Shown here: piece after piece, positions 22,091-32,729 of the stretch
How the letters are laid out: each line of letters starts with the position of its first letter
Numbering within the stretch: position 1 is the first letter of the stretch
DNA from: Acorus gramineus
Lineage: Eukaryota > Streptophyta > Magnoliopsida > Acorales > Acoraceae
DNA length: 64,000 nucleotides
Reading direction: 5' to 3'
Assembly (NCBI GenBank): GCA_030737835.1
Contig: JAUJYN010000025.1
Location: forward strand, 1,922,001-1,986,000
Position numbers and translations under genes: made by a program
Notes under the pieces: model-generated
The model's input: only the letters and a program-made list of their open reading frames with translations
Database searches by the model: none
What the model was told of the DNA's origin: nothing

Positions 22091-23475
22091 CTGATTTTTG
22101 TACATATTCCCGCGTCTTGATGATGCACCTGGTTGAATTCAGAGGAATTCATGACATTTGAGTTGTAATGATATGTAGTTGGCGGATCCGAGTGGATCAT
22201 ATGCGTATGGATAGGCTGTTCTGTTCCCTGCGTTGGATTCGGTAGAGGCTACCCCCAGCGTTAGACAGGGCCTTCCTGACAGAGGGCTCCCATTAGTAGG
22301 CACCTCCTGATTTGGTTTCGGACTGTGCTGAATGTGGGAGTAGACCAGGCGGCCTACGGAGTGGAGGGAGAGACTATCGGTGGACCAAGGGTGACCAACA
22401 GCCTAGTCAGTCCCAAAATCCTATGTCACCCGTTGAGGGTGAGGGTGAGGGTGTAGTGGGTTGGCGATGAGCGACCTACTGGATTTGTGAATAGATGATT
22501 ATCAGTCCCAAAATCCTATGTCACCCATGGATGGGTGAGGGTGAGGGTGTGGTGGTTCGGCGAAGTACGAACCACTGGATTTGTGTTGTTATGTATTGAT
22601 GGCTGGATAAAATAATGAAATATTTGTAAATATTGTCTGTGATGCGTGGGTTGTGCTGTTCACTGAGCGTGTGGCTCACCCCTCGCACATGTTTTTCCCC
22701 AGTGGTCACTGAGCCTGAGCTAGAGCCGGAGCAGCAGTTGGAGCTTTCCGAGGGATTTCTTCAGTAGCGGAGCAGCGCCACGTTTCCGCGAGTGCCAGAG
22801 GTTATCAGCATCCCTTCTTGGCTGTATGTATTGTATTTCCGTGCTGAGCACGTGTTGTATATATTCAGTTGTATTGGTGTATATTGGCTCTCACAGGACA
22901 TATGATTGAGTATCGAGTCTGTAGAAGGTTTATTCACAGATTCAGTCTTTTGCTTCCGCATTTGGTGTATATATCATGTCAGTCCCTTTTGTTGCATGTG
23001 TGTCATTTTAGTTGTCTGTGTATGATATATATTATTGACCTCCTGTGTAGGCTTCTGATTTGATATATACATTTGCCGCGTCCCTGGGTTGGCCGCCCTG
23101 GGGCGTGACATATTTCGAGGATCAAATTGAAGTTTGGGCTTTTCGCATCTTTCATGAATATCTTCGAAGTAGTGGTTCAAATGTGAATTATAGTCACGAT
23201 CGACTATTTGGGTTTGTTCAGTTTAGATGGCTCCCACATGGGTGGTTTATTGTGTATTTCCTTTTAGTATCTTGTTTCCGCAAAACTCTGATATTTTGTA
23301 AGACCATTGGTGATTTAAAAACATTGGATATTATTTATATTTATTATCATCTGTTTTATTATATTGTTATCATAAATAAAAAAAGAGCTGCAAATTTTGT
23401 TATTGTATTTAGATTAAATTTAGTAGCGACGCATTTACCGTCCGATAAACGGTTAGGTTAATGTGGGGCGTTACA

Positions 23476-24671
23476 GATGGTATCAGAGCCACGTCCTGTC
23501 GGAGCCTAGGTTAGGGTTTTGTCTAGAAAAAAAAAAGGGTGTTATTATCTGTGACATTTGTTATTTCATTTAGGATTTTCTTTATGACAGTAAGGGATTG
23601 TAGTGTTGTCTCTATTACAGGTCATTCAACGTATGTTCTTTTTAGGGTTCCACACATTCATTCACTTTATTGGATTTGCAAAACTTTTAGTAAAGAAGTT
23701 TACAATCTTGATGTCTACACTTCACATAACCATTGTCGTTGGTGAACAAGTTGTCACCAAGGTTCGCTTTCTCTCTTGCTTGGTTCAGATCAATGGGCAT
23801 TAGATGCTTACTAATCTCTTCATTCTCGATATTCTTGGTTTCAAAGTTATCTTTGGCATGGATTTGTTGTTAGCCTACACATGTGTTGATTGTTTTTCAA
23901 AAGTTGTGACCTTTCGTATTCCCAACTGACAATCGTTCCGCTTTGGGGGTTTTGGTGGATCATATACGATCGGATTCGTCTTTTCTTCTCATGCTCAGAG
24001 ATTGCTAGACGAACAATGTGAGGGATATCTAGCCATCATTGTGGACTTGAAGGCCTAAGTTAGTGTAACTCCTATTGTATCTTAATTTCTTGAGGTATTT
24101 CCAAATTAATTGTCGTGTCTTCTCCTGATCATGATATTGTGTATTCTATCGATCTTATTCTTGATTTTCCGTAAGCCTAAGCTTGATTAGCCTGTGAAGT
24201 TTAGGACTTAAGTTTGATCATCGTAAGGAGATTATATTGGTCTATATATAAAAAAAAAAAAAATTATTTGATTATTTTGGTTACCCTAGAGCCTAAATCT
24301 ATTGATTTCTTATTAAAGGGGAAGTGACCCATATTTATATATATATACACGTTTTTACCTTGCCATAAATTTAGCAGTTACTCATGTTTATTTATTTATG
24401 AATTTAAATGAAAGATTTCAAATCATATTTATATAAATTGTAATTATATTTTTAGTTTTCAAAGTCAAATTTAAGTAAATCATATCGATATATTCAAATC
24501 TTAATAATTCAAAAATAAAGATATTACTAGATCTTTCTTAATTCAACTCTCTACATATTTGTTACGTTATTTTTATTTATTTATTTATTTATTTTTATTT
24601 ATTTATTTATTTTTGCAACGTAACTCTATATATATTTTACATGGTTTACAAATTTATTGTGCTATATATTT
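23476..24671 (+). mobile_element. Second, partial internal region of family C
   Basis: After the second C LTR the primer-binding site (23478-23490) and the protease remnant (about 23603-24220) appear again, colinear with 14458-15655. Homology ends near 24671 in GTGCTATATATT. The order LTR, internal, LTR, internal is not that of a single insertion. It is most simply explained by unequal recombination between two C copies or by tandem insertion. Confidence 0.85.
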
Positions 24672-24732
24672 ATTTATATATTTATTTATTTATTTTTATT
24701 TTTATTTTACTTGCCTTTCTAAAGGAAGCTTT
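24672..24732 (+). other. Short AT-rich junction
   Basis: These 61 bases of TTTA-type repeat and CTTTCTAAAGGAAGCTT are not part of the C internal copy and lie directly before the reversed A LTR. The last five bases, AGCTT, would be the target copy for that LTR; no second copy was recognised on the right. Confidence 0.4.
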
Positions 24733-26379
24733 TGTCACGCCCCAGGGCGGCCGTCCCCGGGACGCGGCAAGTGTATATATAATATCAGAATCTACACAGG
24801 AGGTCAATAATATATCATACACAACAACTAGAATGACACACATGCAACAAAGGGGCTGACATGATATATACACCAAATGCGGAAGCAAAAGACTGAATCT
24901 GTAAATAAACATTCTACAGACTCGATACTCAATCATATGTCCTGTGAGAGCCAATATACACAAATACAACTGAACATATACAAACACGTGCCAAGCACGG
25001 TAATACAATACATATGGTCAAGAAGGGATGTTGATAACCTCTGGCACTCGCGGAACGTGGCGCTGCTCCGCTACTGAAGGAATCCCTCGGAAAGCTCCAA
25101 CTGCTGCTCCGGCTCCAGCTCAGACTCAGTGGCAACTGGGGAAAAACATATGCGAGGGGTGAGCCACACGCTCAGTGAACAGCACAACCCATGCATCACA
25201 GACAATATTTACCACAATTCCATTATTTATCCTGCCTCTAAGTGACATAACAACATACTCCAGTGGTTCGTACACCGCTGAACCACCACACCCTCACCCT
25301 CACCCATCAATGGGTGACATAGGCTATTGGGACTGATAATCATCCAACCACAAATCCAGTAGGTCGCTCATCGCCAACCCACTACACCCTCACCCTCACC
25401 CTACCACGGGTGACATAGGATATTGGGACTGACTAGGCTGTTGGTCACCCTTAGTCCACCGGTAGTCTCTCCTCCACTCCGTAGGCCGCTTGGTCTCCAC
25501 CCACAACTTCAGCACAGTCCGTCACAAATATCGGGGGGCGCCTACTGATGTGGGTCCTCCGAAGGACGGCCTTTCTAACGCTGGGGCAGTCTCTACCGGA
25601 TCCAACGAAGAGAACAGAACAGCCTATCCATACGCATATGATCCACTCGGATCCGCCAACAACACATCTCTACAACTCAAATGTCATGAACTCTTCAGAG
25701 TTCCTCCAGGGCGCATAACCACGATGCGGGGAAATAAGTACAATAAAAGCAAGGTTGTAATATCATTGGGGGAAAGAACTCGGGAGGGCGGCGTGAGTTC
25801 CCGTTATAGGATACCCCGACAACCAAACAAGGAACACGGAGTACCCTAACCCGGGTCTCACCGCTGTCCTCGCAAGGCCCCTCCCCTATAATATTCACTA
25901 ACATGCTAATAAACATACCAATCATACAACATTATTTATAATATTATTGGGACTAGAAACCTTGGGAGGGCAGCATGAGGTCCCGATACAGGACATCCCG
26001 ACAACCAAACAAGGAACACGGAGTACCCTAACACGGGTCTCAATGTTGACCTCGCAAGGCTCCTCCCTATAATATTTTCTAAGGCATGCGATTTAACATA
26101 CACTAGCATTTAATTTAATAAACAACTAGTAGGACGCATGTGTAGGCCGAGGTTTCCTAACATGAAAACAGGGGCATGGTGCATGGCTCTTACACCTATC
26201 CTAAGGGTGCAAGTCCCTAATATGCAAAGACTAGGGTAGCATGCATTCTACATTTAAATCATGCAAGCATGGATTACATATTATTGCCGGTTAATATTCA
26301 TCCATGGTGCCCCAGGAGAGGTCGGTATACGCCCAAATGCGTATAACGCCTCTCTATTGGGTTGGATTGTCCCACTCAC

Positions 26380-26415
26380 CGGTATCTAGGTCGTCGCGCG
26401 ACCGTTCGCCAAGAT
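26380..26415 (-). other. Putative 36-nt LTR leader exon, reversed A LTR
   Basis: On the minus strand it is flanked by CCTGTCTTGCAG and GTGAGTGGGAC. The length is again 36 nt. Confidence 0.5.
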
Positions 26416-27457
26416 CTGCAAGACAGGCATTCAATATGGTGAGAACAATACATAAATACTCTAAAAAACCACAAACATACAAAACCCACAACTAAACACC
26501 TAACACTCGGGCAAACGTGCATACGACCCGCACGCACGCTAGCCTGAGCACCCCCGGCAACCACCCGCACGGCCGGCAACCACCCGCACGGCCGCCCGAC
26601 CGCCCGGGTGCACCGCCGCGCCTCAGCCAACGCACCCCGCGCCCCGCCGGACCTCCCAGGTGCACCGCGCGCCCCCTGCGCCCCAGCGCAGCCGCCCGCG
26701 CACACCCCGCAAGCCTCGCGCTGGCCCGCGAGCACCCCGCGCGCCCCGCGAGCAGCGCCTCGCCCCGCGCGCACCACCTCGCTCCGCGCCTTGCCGTGCC
26801 CCCGCGCGCACCCCACGCGCACCCTGCACGACCCCCACTGCACTCACTGCCGCACGCCTGAGTGCCCTGCGCCCCACGCGCAGCACCCGCGCGCCCAGCA
26901 CCCAGCGCCCAGCGCCACCCGTGCGCACGCCCGCGCACACGCCCCTGCCAGCTGCTGCGCCTGTGCTGCCTGTGCTGCTGCCTGATGCCCGGGACTGCCA
27001 GCCTGCCAGCCCGAGCTGCTCTACCACCCACCTCCAACCACCCCAAGGACTCCGACCACCTCGCACAGCCCTCCGACGGCCACCCACCGCCGCCGACCAC
27101 CACCCAACCTCAAATCCACCCTCCTAGCATGCATCTATGCAAGAAAAGAGAGGAAAAGAGACTTACCAAGGGCAGGAAGGGAAGTCCGGACGCTCTCCAC
27201 GCGCCGAAACCTTTCCCCAAGGGCTTCCACCGCCCGGATCTATCTCGGCCTCCGAAACAGCCCAAAACAGAGGAGAAGAGAGGGGAGACGGAGGGGCAAA
27301 TCTCGCCGGAATCGGGATTTGAGAGCACCGGGCCTATGCTTTAGGTTTTTAGGTTTGAGGGGTCTAGGGGGCTCAAAAGTGAGAAAAGGAGAGAGGGGAG
27401 AGAGAAAATCAAGTTGGTAGGGATGATGAATAGTAATCCGAAAATTAGATCCCACCC

Positions 27458-27465
27458 TTTATATA
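27458..27465 (-). promoter_or_regulatory. TATA box of reversed A LTR
   Basis: TATATAAA in CACTATATAAAGGGTGGG on the minus strand, about 265 bp into the LTR and at the same place as the TATA-like box of the first A LTR. Confidence 0.65.
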
Positions 27466-27728
27466 GTGTGCGACTTAAAAACCCAGATACGCCCCGGAAC
27501 TGCGAAATTTCGGGAACGTTACCGGAATTCGATGAAATTTTCGTGAGAGGCCTAAAATGGCACCAGGACACCAAATATACAGTTAGATTTCCAATCGGAG
27601 TCCTCTAACTCAGGACGATAGCTAACAGTCCAAAAATTAGCGGTTCCGATCGAAAAACCGAAAAAAATGAAAAACTGCCAGAACGCTCCAACGGTTACCA
27701 GCAGGTTAAAAGTGACACAAATATAACA

Positions 27729-27742
27729 TTCTTCCCCCCTTA
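27729..27742 (-). other. Polypurine tract of reversed A element
   Basis: On the minus strand AAGGGGGGAAGAA lies directly before the LTR start, preceded by GAGGACAAAATTTCCT as in the first A element. Confidence 0.88.
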
Positions 27743-28365
27743 GGAAATTTTGTCCTCAAAATATGCAAAAACATCTAGGAGGGGAAAAGATGCGTCACAC
27801 CTGGCATCCTTGAGCTCCCAAGTGTCCTCGACACTGGAACGGTGCTGCCATCGCACCTCGACCAACTGGACGGTCTTGGTGCAGAGCCTCACGCGACGGT
27901 CCATGATCTCAATCGACTGCTCCACGAATGACTGTCCGGCTCAGAGACGAGCGGCTCGAACGGGATGACGTGAGCAGGATCGCGGACACACCTTTACCCA
28001 ACTGCGAACCCACCACTCCAAGACGGAGAGGTAAGAATTGGCGATGAGGTGAGCCTCCGATAGAACTCCAGGAAGCTCTCCTCGCAAGAAGGGGACCACT
28101 CGAACCGGACATCCTTCCGAGTAAGGCGGTTAAGAGGAACAGCTATCTTCGAGAGTCCCTCGTCAAGCTTCCTACAATAACCCTCCAACTCGGGAAGCTC
28201 CGAATCCTTGCGGGGTTCAACGGCCTACGCCAATTCGACATAGCAAGCGTCTTACCCGGGTCCACAGATATGCCTTTACCAGAAAACAATCAGCCCAAAA
28301 GGCCTTAACCTCTAACCAAACTCGCACTTGATCTCTCATCCATCTGATGCTTCCATGGCATCCCT
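27740..28365 (-). pseudogene. Broken pol remnant: RT end, RNase H start, then chromodomain tail
   Basis: In element orientation the first part (28365 to about 27990) encodes remnants of the RT end: KCEFWLE, then VDPGKTLA.SNWRRPLNP, then [29 protein letters not shown] and GGFAVG at the RNase H start. It jumps near 27990 directly to the polyprotein tail (SIEIMDR, TKTVQLVEVRWQHRSS). About 1.6 kb holding RNase H and the integrase is gone compared with the pol at 1-3399. Frames shift at least twice. It keeps the Cys codon where the first element has TGA. It is not functional. Confidence 0.82.
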
Positions 28366-28515
28366 TACCTGGGAAAAGAACCTCGGGAGGGCACCATGAA
28401 ATCCCGATATAGGATACCCCGACAACCAAACAAGGAACACGAAGTACCCTAGCCCGGGTTCCAACGCCGACCTCACAAGGCCCCTTAATCCAGAAAGGAA
28501 CACTGGAAGAAGACA
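28366..28515 (-). repeat. LTR-like 150-bp segment inside a pol remnant
   Basis: On the minus strand GGATTAAGGGGCCTTG, ACCCGGGCTAGGGTACT, TTGTTTGGTTGTCGGGG and GGTGCCCTCCCGAGG match the segment found once or twice in A LTRs (for example 5320-5450). The same segment, in the same flanking context (CTTCTTCCAG before, GAAGCATCA after), lies in the internal region of the B element at 49845-50020. Confidence 0.7.
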
Positions 28516-28559
28516 TCATTCTTAAAGAACATTACCAACCTCACCGGATCATCTACCTC

Positions 28560-29060
28560 TAGATGATCACCCAACGATGTCATTCAACATCCTTTGCAAG
28601 ACCGGACCCAACATCATTGGGAATGGTCCAACAGAACTTGGGTCACGAGCGACCCGTCTTCGCCTCATCCACACCCTCACTCCCAAAAGGAGACATTTTG
28701 GGACTTTGGGAGAGACTTAGACGGCTCTCTACCCCTGGTCCACCGGTAGCCTCTCCCCGCTCCGTAGCTCGCCTGGTCCTCTGACCGGGAGCCTGTCTAA
28801 CGCCGGGGCTGTACTACGCGGATCCGACGAAAGGGAGAGCAATTCCACGCTCGCGGCACCATTCAATAATCTCTTACCGGGTAGCCCCTACCTAGCATAC
28901 TCCCAAATTCAGTACCCCTCCGACTGCATCGGTTGTACCTACTGATGGGAGCTCTCTGCCAGGGCGGCTACGGCCCGGCTTCCTTAACCCAAACAACCAC
29001 TCTTGATACTCACTCATCCAGATACCCCACACACTTGCATAATAACCACCAACTACACAC
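28560..29060 (-). mobile_element. Degenerate family B LTR fragment
   Basis: In reverse it matches the 3'-middle of B LTRs near 36140-36800: GATCATCTACMTCTAGAT, CGAACGGGTCAC-type units, CCTTGGTCCACCGGTAGCC, TGGGAGCYCTCTGYCAGG and ACTCTCGATACTCACTTATCGAGAT-like sequence. It separates the gag/protease remnant from the RT remnant. Confidence 0.6.
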
Positions 29061-29074
29061 ACACCTATCCTTAT

Positions 29075-29416
29075 ACTAGAGAGCTGGGAATACAAGATGA
29101 TACCTCGAACCATGACACCCGAAGGCTGCGCCTCCTCGGCCATAAGCGCTGCAACTCTGCCCTGGACCAACCGCGGCTGGTGCGGAAGCTGCTGCTGTAA
29201 TAACTGCGGCTGCTGAGGTGGCACTCGGGGTCGGCCAGCATCAGGGCAATGGTATATGATATGCCCGATGCGCTGACAATGAAAACAGCGCCGCTTCTCC
29301 GGCTGCATGGACTGGATGGACACTGCTGCAATCGGTGCTGGGTCCCACCCTGGCACCGCATCAGCTGGAGGAGAGGCAGCCGCTGACTGATCGAAGCGGG
29401 GCCTCTTCCTCTTGCG
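29075..29416 (-). pseudogene. Gag nucleocapsid remnant with CCHC zinc knuckle, and start of protease
   Basis: The minus-strand frame contains RKRKRPRFDQSAA, then CFHCQRIGHIIYHC (a CX2CX4HX4C retroviral-type zinc knuckle), a Pro/Gln-rich stretch (PPQQPQLLQQQLPHQP), then ALMAEEAQPSGVMVRG. VMVRG corresponds to the beginning of the protease at nt 13 of the first element, so the gag-protease boundary is preserved before the frame breaks. The knuckle would bind element RNA. The N-terminal capsid part is missing because the region is joined near 29416 to an A LTR in the opposite orientation. A longer open frame around it (28892-29569) runs into antisense LTR and is an artefact. Confidence 0.82.
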
Positions 29417-30706
29417 CACCCCGCGCGGAGCGGGGCTGGAGGTGAGCGCGGGGTGCGCGCGGGGCGAGGCGCTGGGTGCGCGGGGCGTGCGGTGTGCTCG
29501 CGGGTCAGCGCGGGGCGTGCAGGGTGCGCGCAGGCTGCTGCGCTGGGGCGCAGTGGGCGCGCGGTGCACCCGGGTGGCTCGGCTGCGGGTCCAGGCGTGC
29601 GGGCAGGGGCCCGGCGGTGCGCCTGGGTGCGCGGGCTGAGGCGCGGCGGCGCATCCCGGGGCGGGTGGCCGTGCGGGTGGTTGCCAAGGGTGCGGGAGTG
29701 AGTCGGAGTGCTCGGGCTAACGTGCGTACAGGCCGTATGTATGTTTGCCCGAGTGTTGGGTACTTTTTAGAGTGTTTTTGTGTATTTTGTGGTATTTGTG
29801 GATTATACTCACCATATTTAAATACCTGTCTTGCAGATCTTGACGGACGGTCGCGCGACGACCCAGATACCGGTGAGTGGGATGATCCAACCCAGTAGGG
29901 AGGCGTTACATGCACTTGGGCGTGTACCGTCCTCCCCTGGGGCATCGTAGTGAATATTAACCTGTTTAATGTAAAAGCTATGAAAGCATGATAATCTGTA
30001 GTATGCATGCCACCCTAGACTTTGTATGCATGGGACTTATACCCTTAGGACCCGTATAAGAACCATGCACCATGTTATCATGTTTCCATGCTAGGAAAGC
30101 CCCGACCGATGCATGTTCCCATTTAGTTAATTTGTTTGAATAAAATGCGAGCATGTAATTATTAGTCTGTCTTAGTGAATATTATAGGGGAGGGGCCTCG
30201 CGAGGACAGCGGTGAGACCCGGGCTAGGGTACTCCGTGTTCTTTGTTTGGTTGTCGGGATGTCCTATATCGGGACCTCACGCTGCCCTCCTGAGGATTCT
30301 TTCCCCATTAATATTCCAACCTCTTTATTAGTGTAATGCATGTTTCCCCGCATCCTGGTTATGCGCCCTGTAGGAATTCTGAAGAATTCAAGGCATTAGA
30401 GTTGTAGAGATGTGTGGTCGGCGGATCCGAGTGGATCATATGCGTATGGATAGGCTGTTCTGTTTCCCTTTGTTGGATCCGTGTAGAGATGCCCCAGCGT
30501 TGGAAAGGCCGTCCCTTTCGAGGGCTCCCATCAGTAGACGCCTCCCGATATTTGTGGCGGACTGTGCTAAAGTTGTGGGTGAAGGCCAAGCGGCCTACGG
30601 AGTGGAGAAGTGACTATCGGTGGACCAAGGGTGACCAACAGCCTAGTCAGTCCCAATATCCTATGTCACCCATAGAAGGGTGAGGGTGAGGGTGTGGTGG
30701 GTCAGC
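29417..30706 (+). mobile_element. Family A LTR fragment, forward, both ends missing
   Basis: It begins within the CpG-rich block and carries the exon cassette (29837-29872), the hairpin (29898-29936), one 150-bp segment (30185-30305) and the GGATCCGAGTGGATC region. It stops at GTGGTGGGTCAGCCGA near 30706, inside the GAGGGTGAGGG/hairpin unit, where a reversed A LTR begins. Confidence 0.85.
29837..29872 (+). other. Putative 36-nt LTR leader exon, A fragment
   Basis: It is flanked by CCTGTCTTGCAG and GTGAGTGGGAT. The hairpin downstream is GGGAGG (29898-29903) with CCTCCC (29931-29936) and ACATGC with GCGTGT. Confidence 0.5.
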
Positions 30707-32729
30707 CGAGAGGTGCAAGTCCCTAACATGCAAAGTCTAGGGTAGCATGCCTTCTACATTTAAATCATGCTCGCATGAAAAACACATTATAACAGGTTAG
30801 TAAATCCCTGGCACCCCAGGAGAGGTCGGTATACGCCCAAGTGCGTATAACGCCTCTCTACTGGGTTGGATTGTCCCACTCACCGGTGATCGGGTCGTCG
30901 CGCGATCGCCCGTCAAGATCTGCAAGACAGACATTTATACGGTGAGTTAAATACACAATTACATCAAAATACTCACAAAGTACCCAAAAGAACCCAACAC
31001 TCGGGCAAAGATACATACGGCCCGTACGCACGTTAGCCCGAGCACTCCGACTCACTCCCGAACCCACGGCAACCACCCGCACAGCCACCCGCCCCGGATG
31101 CGCCGCCGCACCTCAGCCCGCGCACCCAGGCGCACCGTCGGGCCCCCTGCCCGCACGCCTGGACCCGCAGCCGAGCCACCCGGTGCGCTGCGCGCCCACT
31201 GCGCCCCGCCGCAGCAGCCCGCGCGCACCCCGCACGCCCCGCGCCGACCCGCGAGCACACCGCACGCCCCGCGCGCCCAGCGCCTCGCCCCGCGCGCACC
31301 CCGCGCGCACCACCAGCTCCACTCCGCCCTGCGCGCACTCCGCACGCACCACCAGCCTCTACTCGCGCGCACGCCTGCCTCTGCCCAGCGCCCCGCGCGC
31401 ATGCTCCTCTGCAGTGCCCAGCGCCCAGCGCCCCAGCGCCCAGCGCTCAGCACCCTCGCCCAGCACCCGGGACCCTCACCCAGCGTCCACGGGCACGCCC
31501 GCGCAACACGCGCCCAACGCGCGTGGCAGCACGCACCCAGCGTGCCTGCCAGCCTGCCCGCGCTGCTGCCCGCGCTGCCTGCCTGCGCGCATCGCCGAGT
31601 GGCCCGAGCACTGCTGGCCTGCACGCCTGGGCACTGCCCGCCTGATTCCCGAGCGCCCCCTGCCAGCTGCCCGAGCATGGCCTGCCCTGCTCGCACAGCC
31701 CGCAGCCATCCTGCTCCGCACACCTCCCCCTGCACCCCCCGAGCGCCACGCCCGCGCGCGCGCCCGCGGGCACGCGCTCGCGTGCCCGGCAAACTGGTGC
31801 ACCTGCTCCCAGCCTACCCGAGCTAGTCCTACCCAGCGCACCCAGCACGCACGCCCTGCATGCCCGCGCACGCACGCCCAGCACGCACGCTCTGCTGGCC
31901 ACCAGCTCCCCCCGAGCGCACGCCCGCGCGCGCCCAGCCTGCCGCGCTGCTGTGCTGCTGCCGGTGCTGCCTGCTACCCGAGACCACCTCCCACCATACC
32001 CGAGCACCTCTACCACCACCCACCGACCTCCGACCACCACCCCAGCCCTCCGACGGCCACCCACAGCCGCCGACCTCCACCCAACCCCAAAAACCCCCCC
32101 TATCAAGCATCTAAGCATGAAAAAGAGGGAAAGAAGGCTTACCGAGGGGAGGAAAGGATGTCCGGTAGCTCTCCGCGCACCGAAACTCCTCTCCAAGGGT
32201 TTCCACCACCGAGGTCAACTCCCACCTCCGAAATGGCTCCGATCAGAGGAGAAGAAAGGGTGGATGAAGGGGCTAGGTTGGTCGAAATCGGGATTTGAAA
32301 GCACCGGGGTGTAGATCGGGACCCGATCTACACTTCTTGTGCTTTAGGTTTTTGGGTTTGAGGGGTCTAAGATCTTCAAAAAGGAGAAAAATGAGAGAGT
32401 GGAGAGAGGGAAACTTTGGTAGGGATGATGAATAGTGCATCTCACTTTTAGATCTCACATATATATAGTAAGTGACTTAAAAACCCAGATACGCCCCAGA
32501 ACTGTGAAATTTCAGAAACGTTGCCGGAATTCGATGAAATTTTCGTGAGAGGCTTAAAATGGCACCAGGACACCAAATATGCAGTTAGATTTCCAATCAG
32601 AGTCCTCTAACTCAGGACGATAGCTAACAGTCCAAAAATTAGCGGTTCCGATCGAAAACCGAAAAAAATGAAAAACTGCCAGAACGCTCCAACGGTTACC
32701 AGCAGGCTAAAAGTGACACATATATAACA
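30707..32729 (-). mobile_element. Family A LTR, reversed, 3' part missing
   Basis: On the minus strand it starts TGTTATATATGTGTCAC at 32729. It then has a TATA-like TATATATA (32460-32467), an exon-1 donor CTCGGTAAGC (about 32138), a long CpG-rich block (about 31090-31980), the exon cassette (30884-30919) and the hairpin, and stops near 30707. It faces the forward A fragment at 29417-30706, so the two form a large imperfect inverted repeat. Confidence 0.87.
30884..30919 (-). other. Putative 36-nt LTR leader exon, reversed A LTR
   Basis: On the minus strand it is flanked by CTGTCTTGCAG and GTGAGTGGGAC. Confidence 0.5.

Larger units (their letters stand above)
19805..23110 (+). mobile_element. 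Solo LTR of family A (3306 bp)
   Basis: It starts TGTTATATTTGTGTCAC, ends GGGGCGTGACA, and is flanked by perfect 5-bp duplications TATTT (19800-19804 and 23111-23115). No internal region is present, so the element was reduced to one LTR by LTR-LTR recombination. It contains the CpG-rich block (about 20540-21250), the exon cassette (21420-21455), a hairpin (21481-21519), a tandem duplication of about 170 bp (21760-22090, AGACCCGNGTTAGGGTACT in both copies), and two GAGGGTGAGGG/hairpin units (about 22380-22575). Confidence 0.95.
17209..23475 (+). mobile_element. Second LTR of family C, split by a solo A LTR
   Basis: The C sequence spans 17209-19804 and 23111-23475. It starts TGTAACACC and ends GGGGCGTTACA. 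Without the insert and one target copy it is about 2956 bp, close to the 2968 bp of the first LTR. Differences from that LTR are mostly run lengths in the (GA)n and (A)n tracts and a short deletion near 19575. Confidence 0.9.
24733..27728 (-). mobile_element. 3' LTR of a reversed family A element (2996 bp)
   Basis: On the minus strand it runs from TGTTATATTTGTGTCAC at 27728 to GGGGCGTGACA at 24733. It is preceded in element orientation by a polypurine tract at 27742-27729. It has a good TATA box (CACTATATAAAGGG, 27458-27465), an exon-1 donor CTTGGTAAG (about 27170), the CpG-rich block (about 26540-26990), the exon cassette (26380-26415), the hairpin (about 26316-26353), the duplicated 170-bp unit, and hairpin/GAGGGTGAGGG units at about 25270-25410. 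Confidence 0.92.

Noticed and set aside
22380-22590. CRISPR-like array of spaced repeats
   Set aside because: There are only two units, the spacers are homologous rather than unique, and the setting is a plant LTR.
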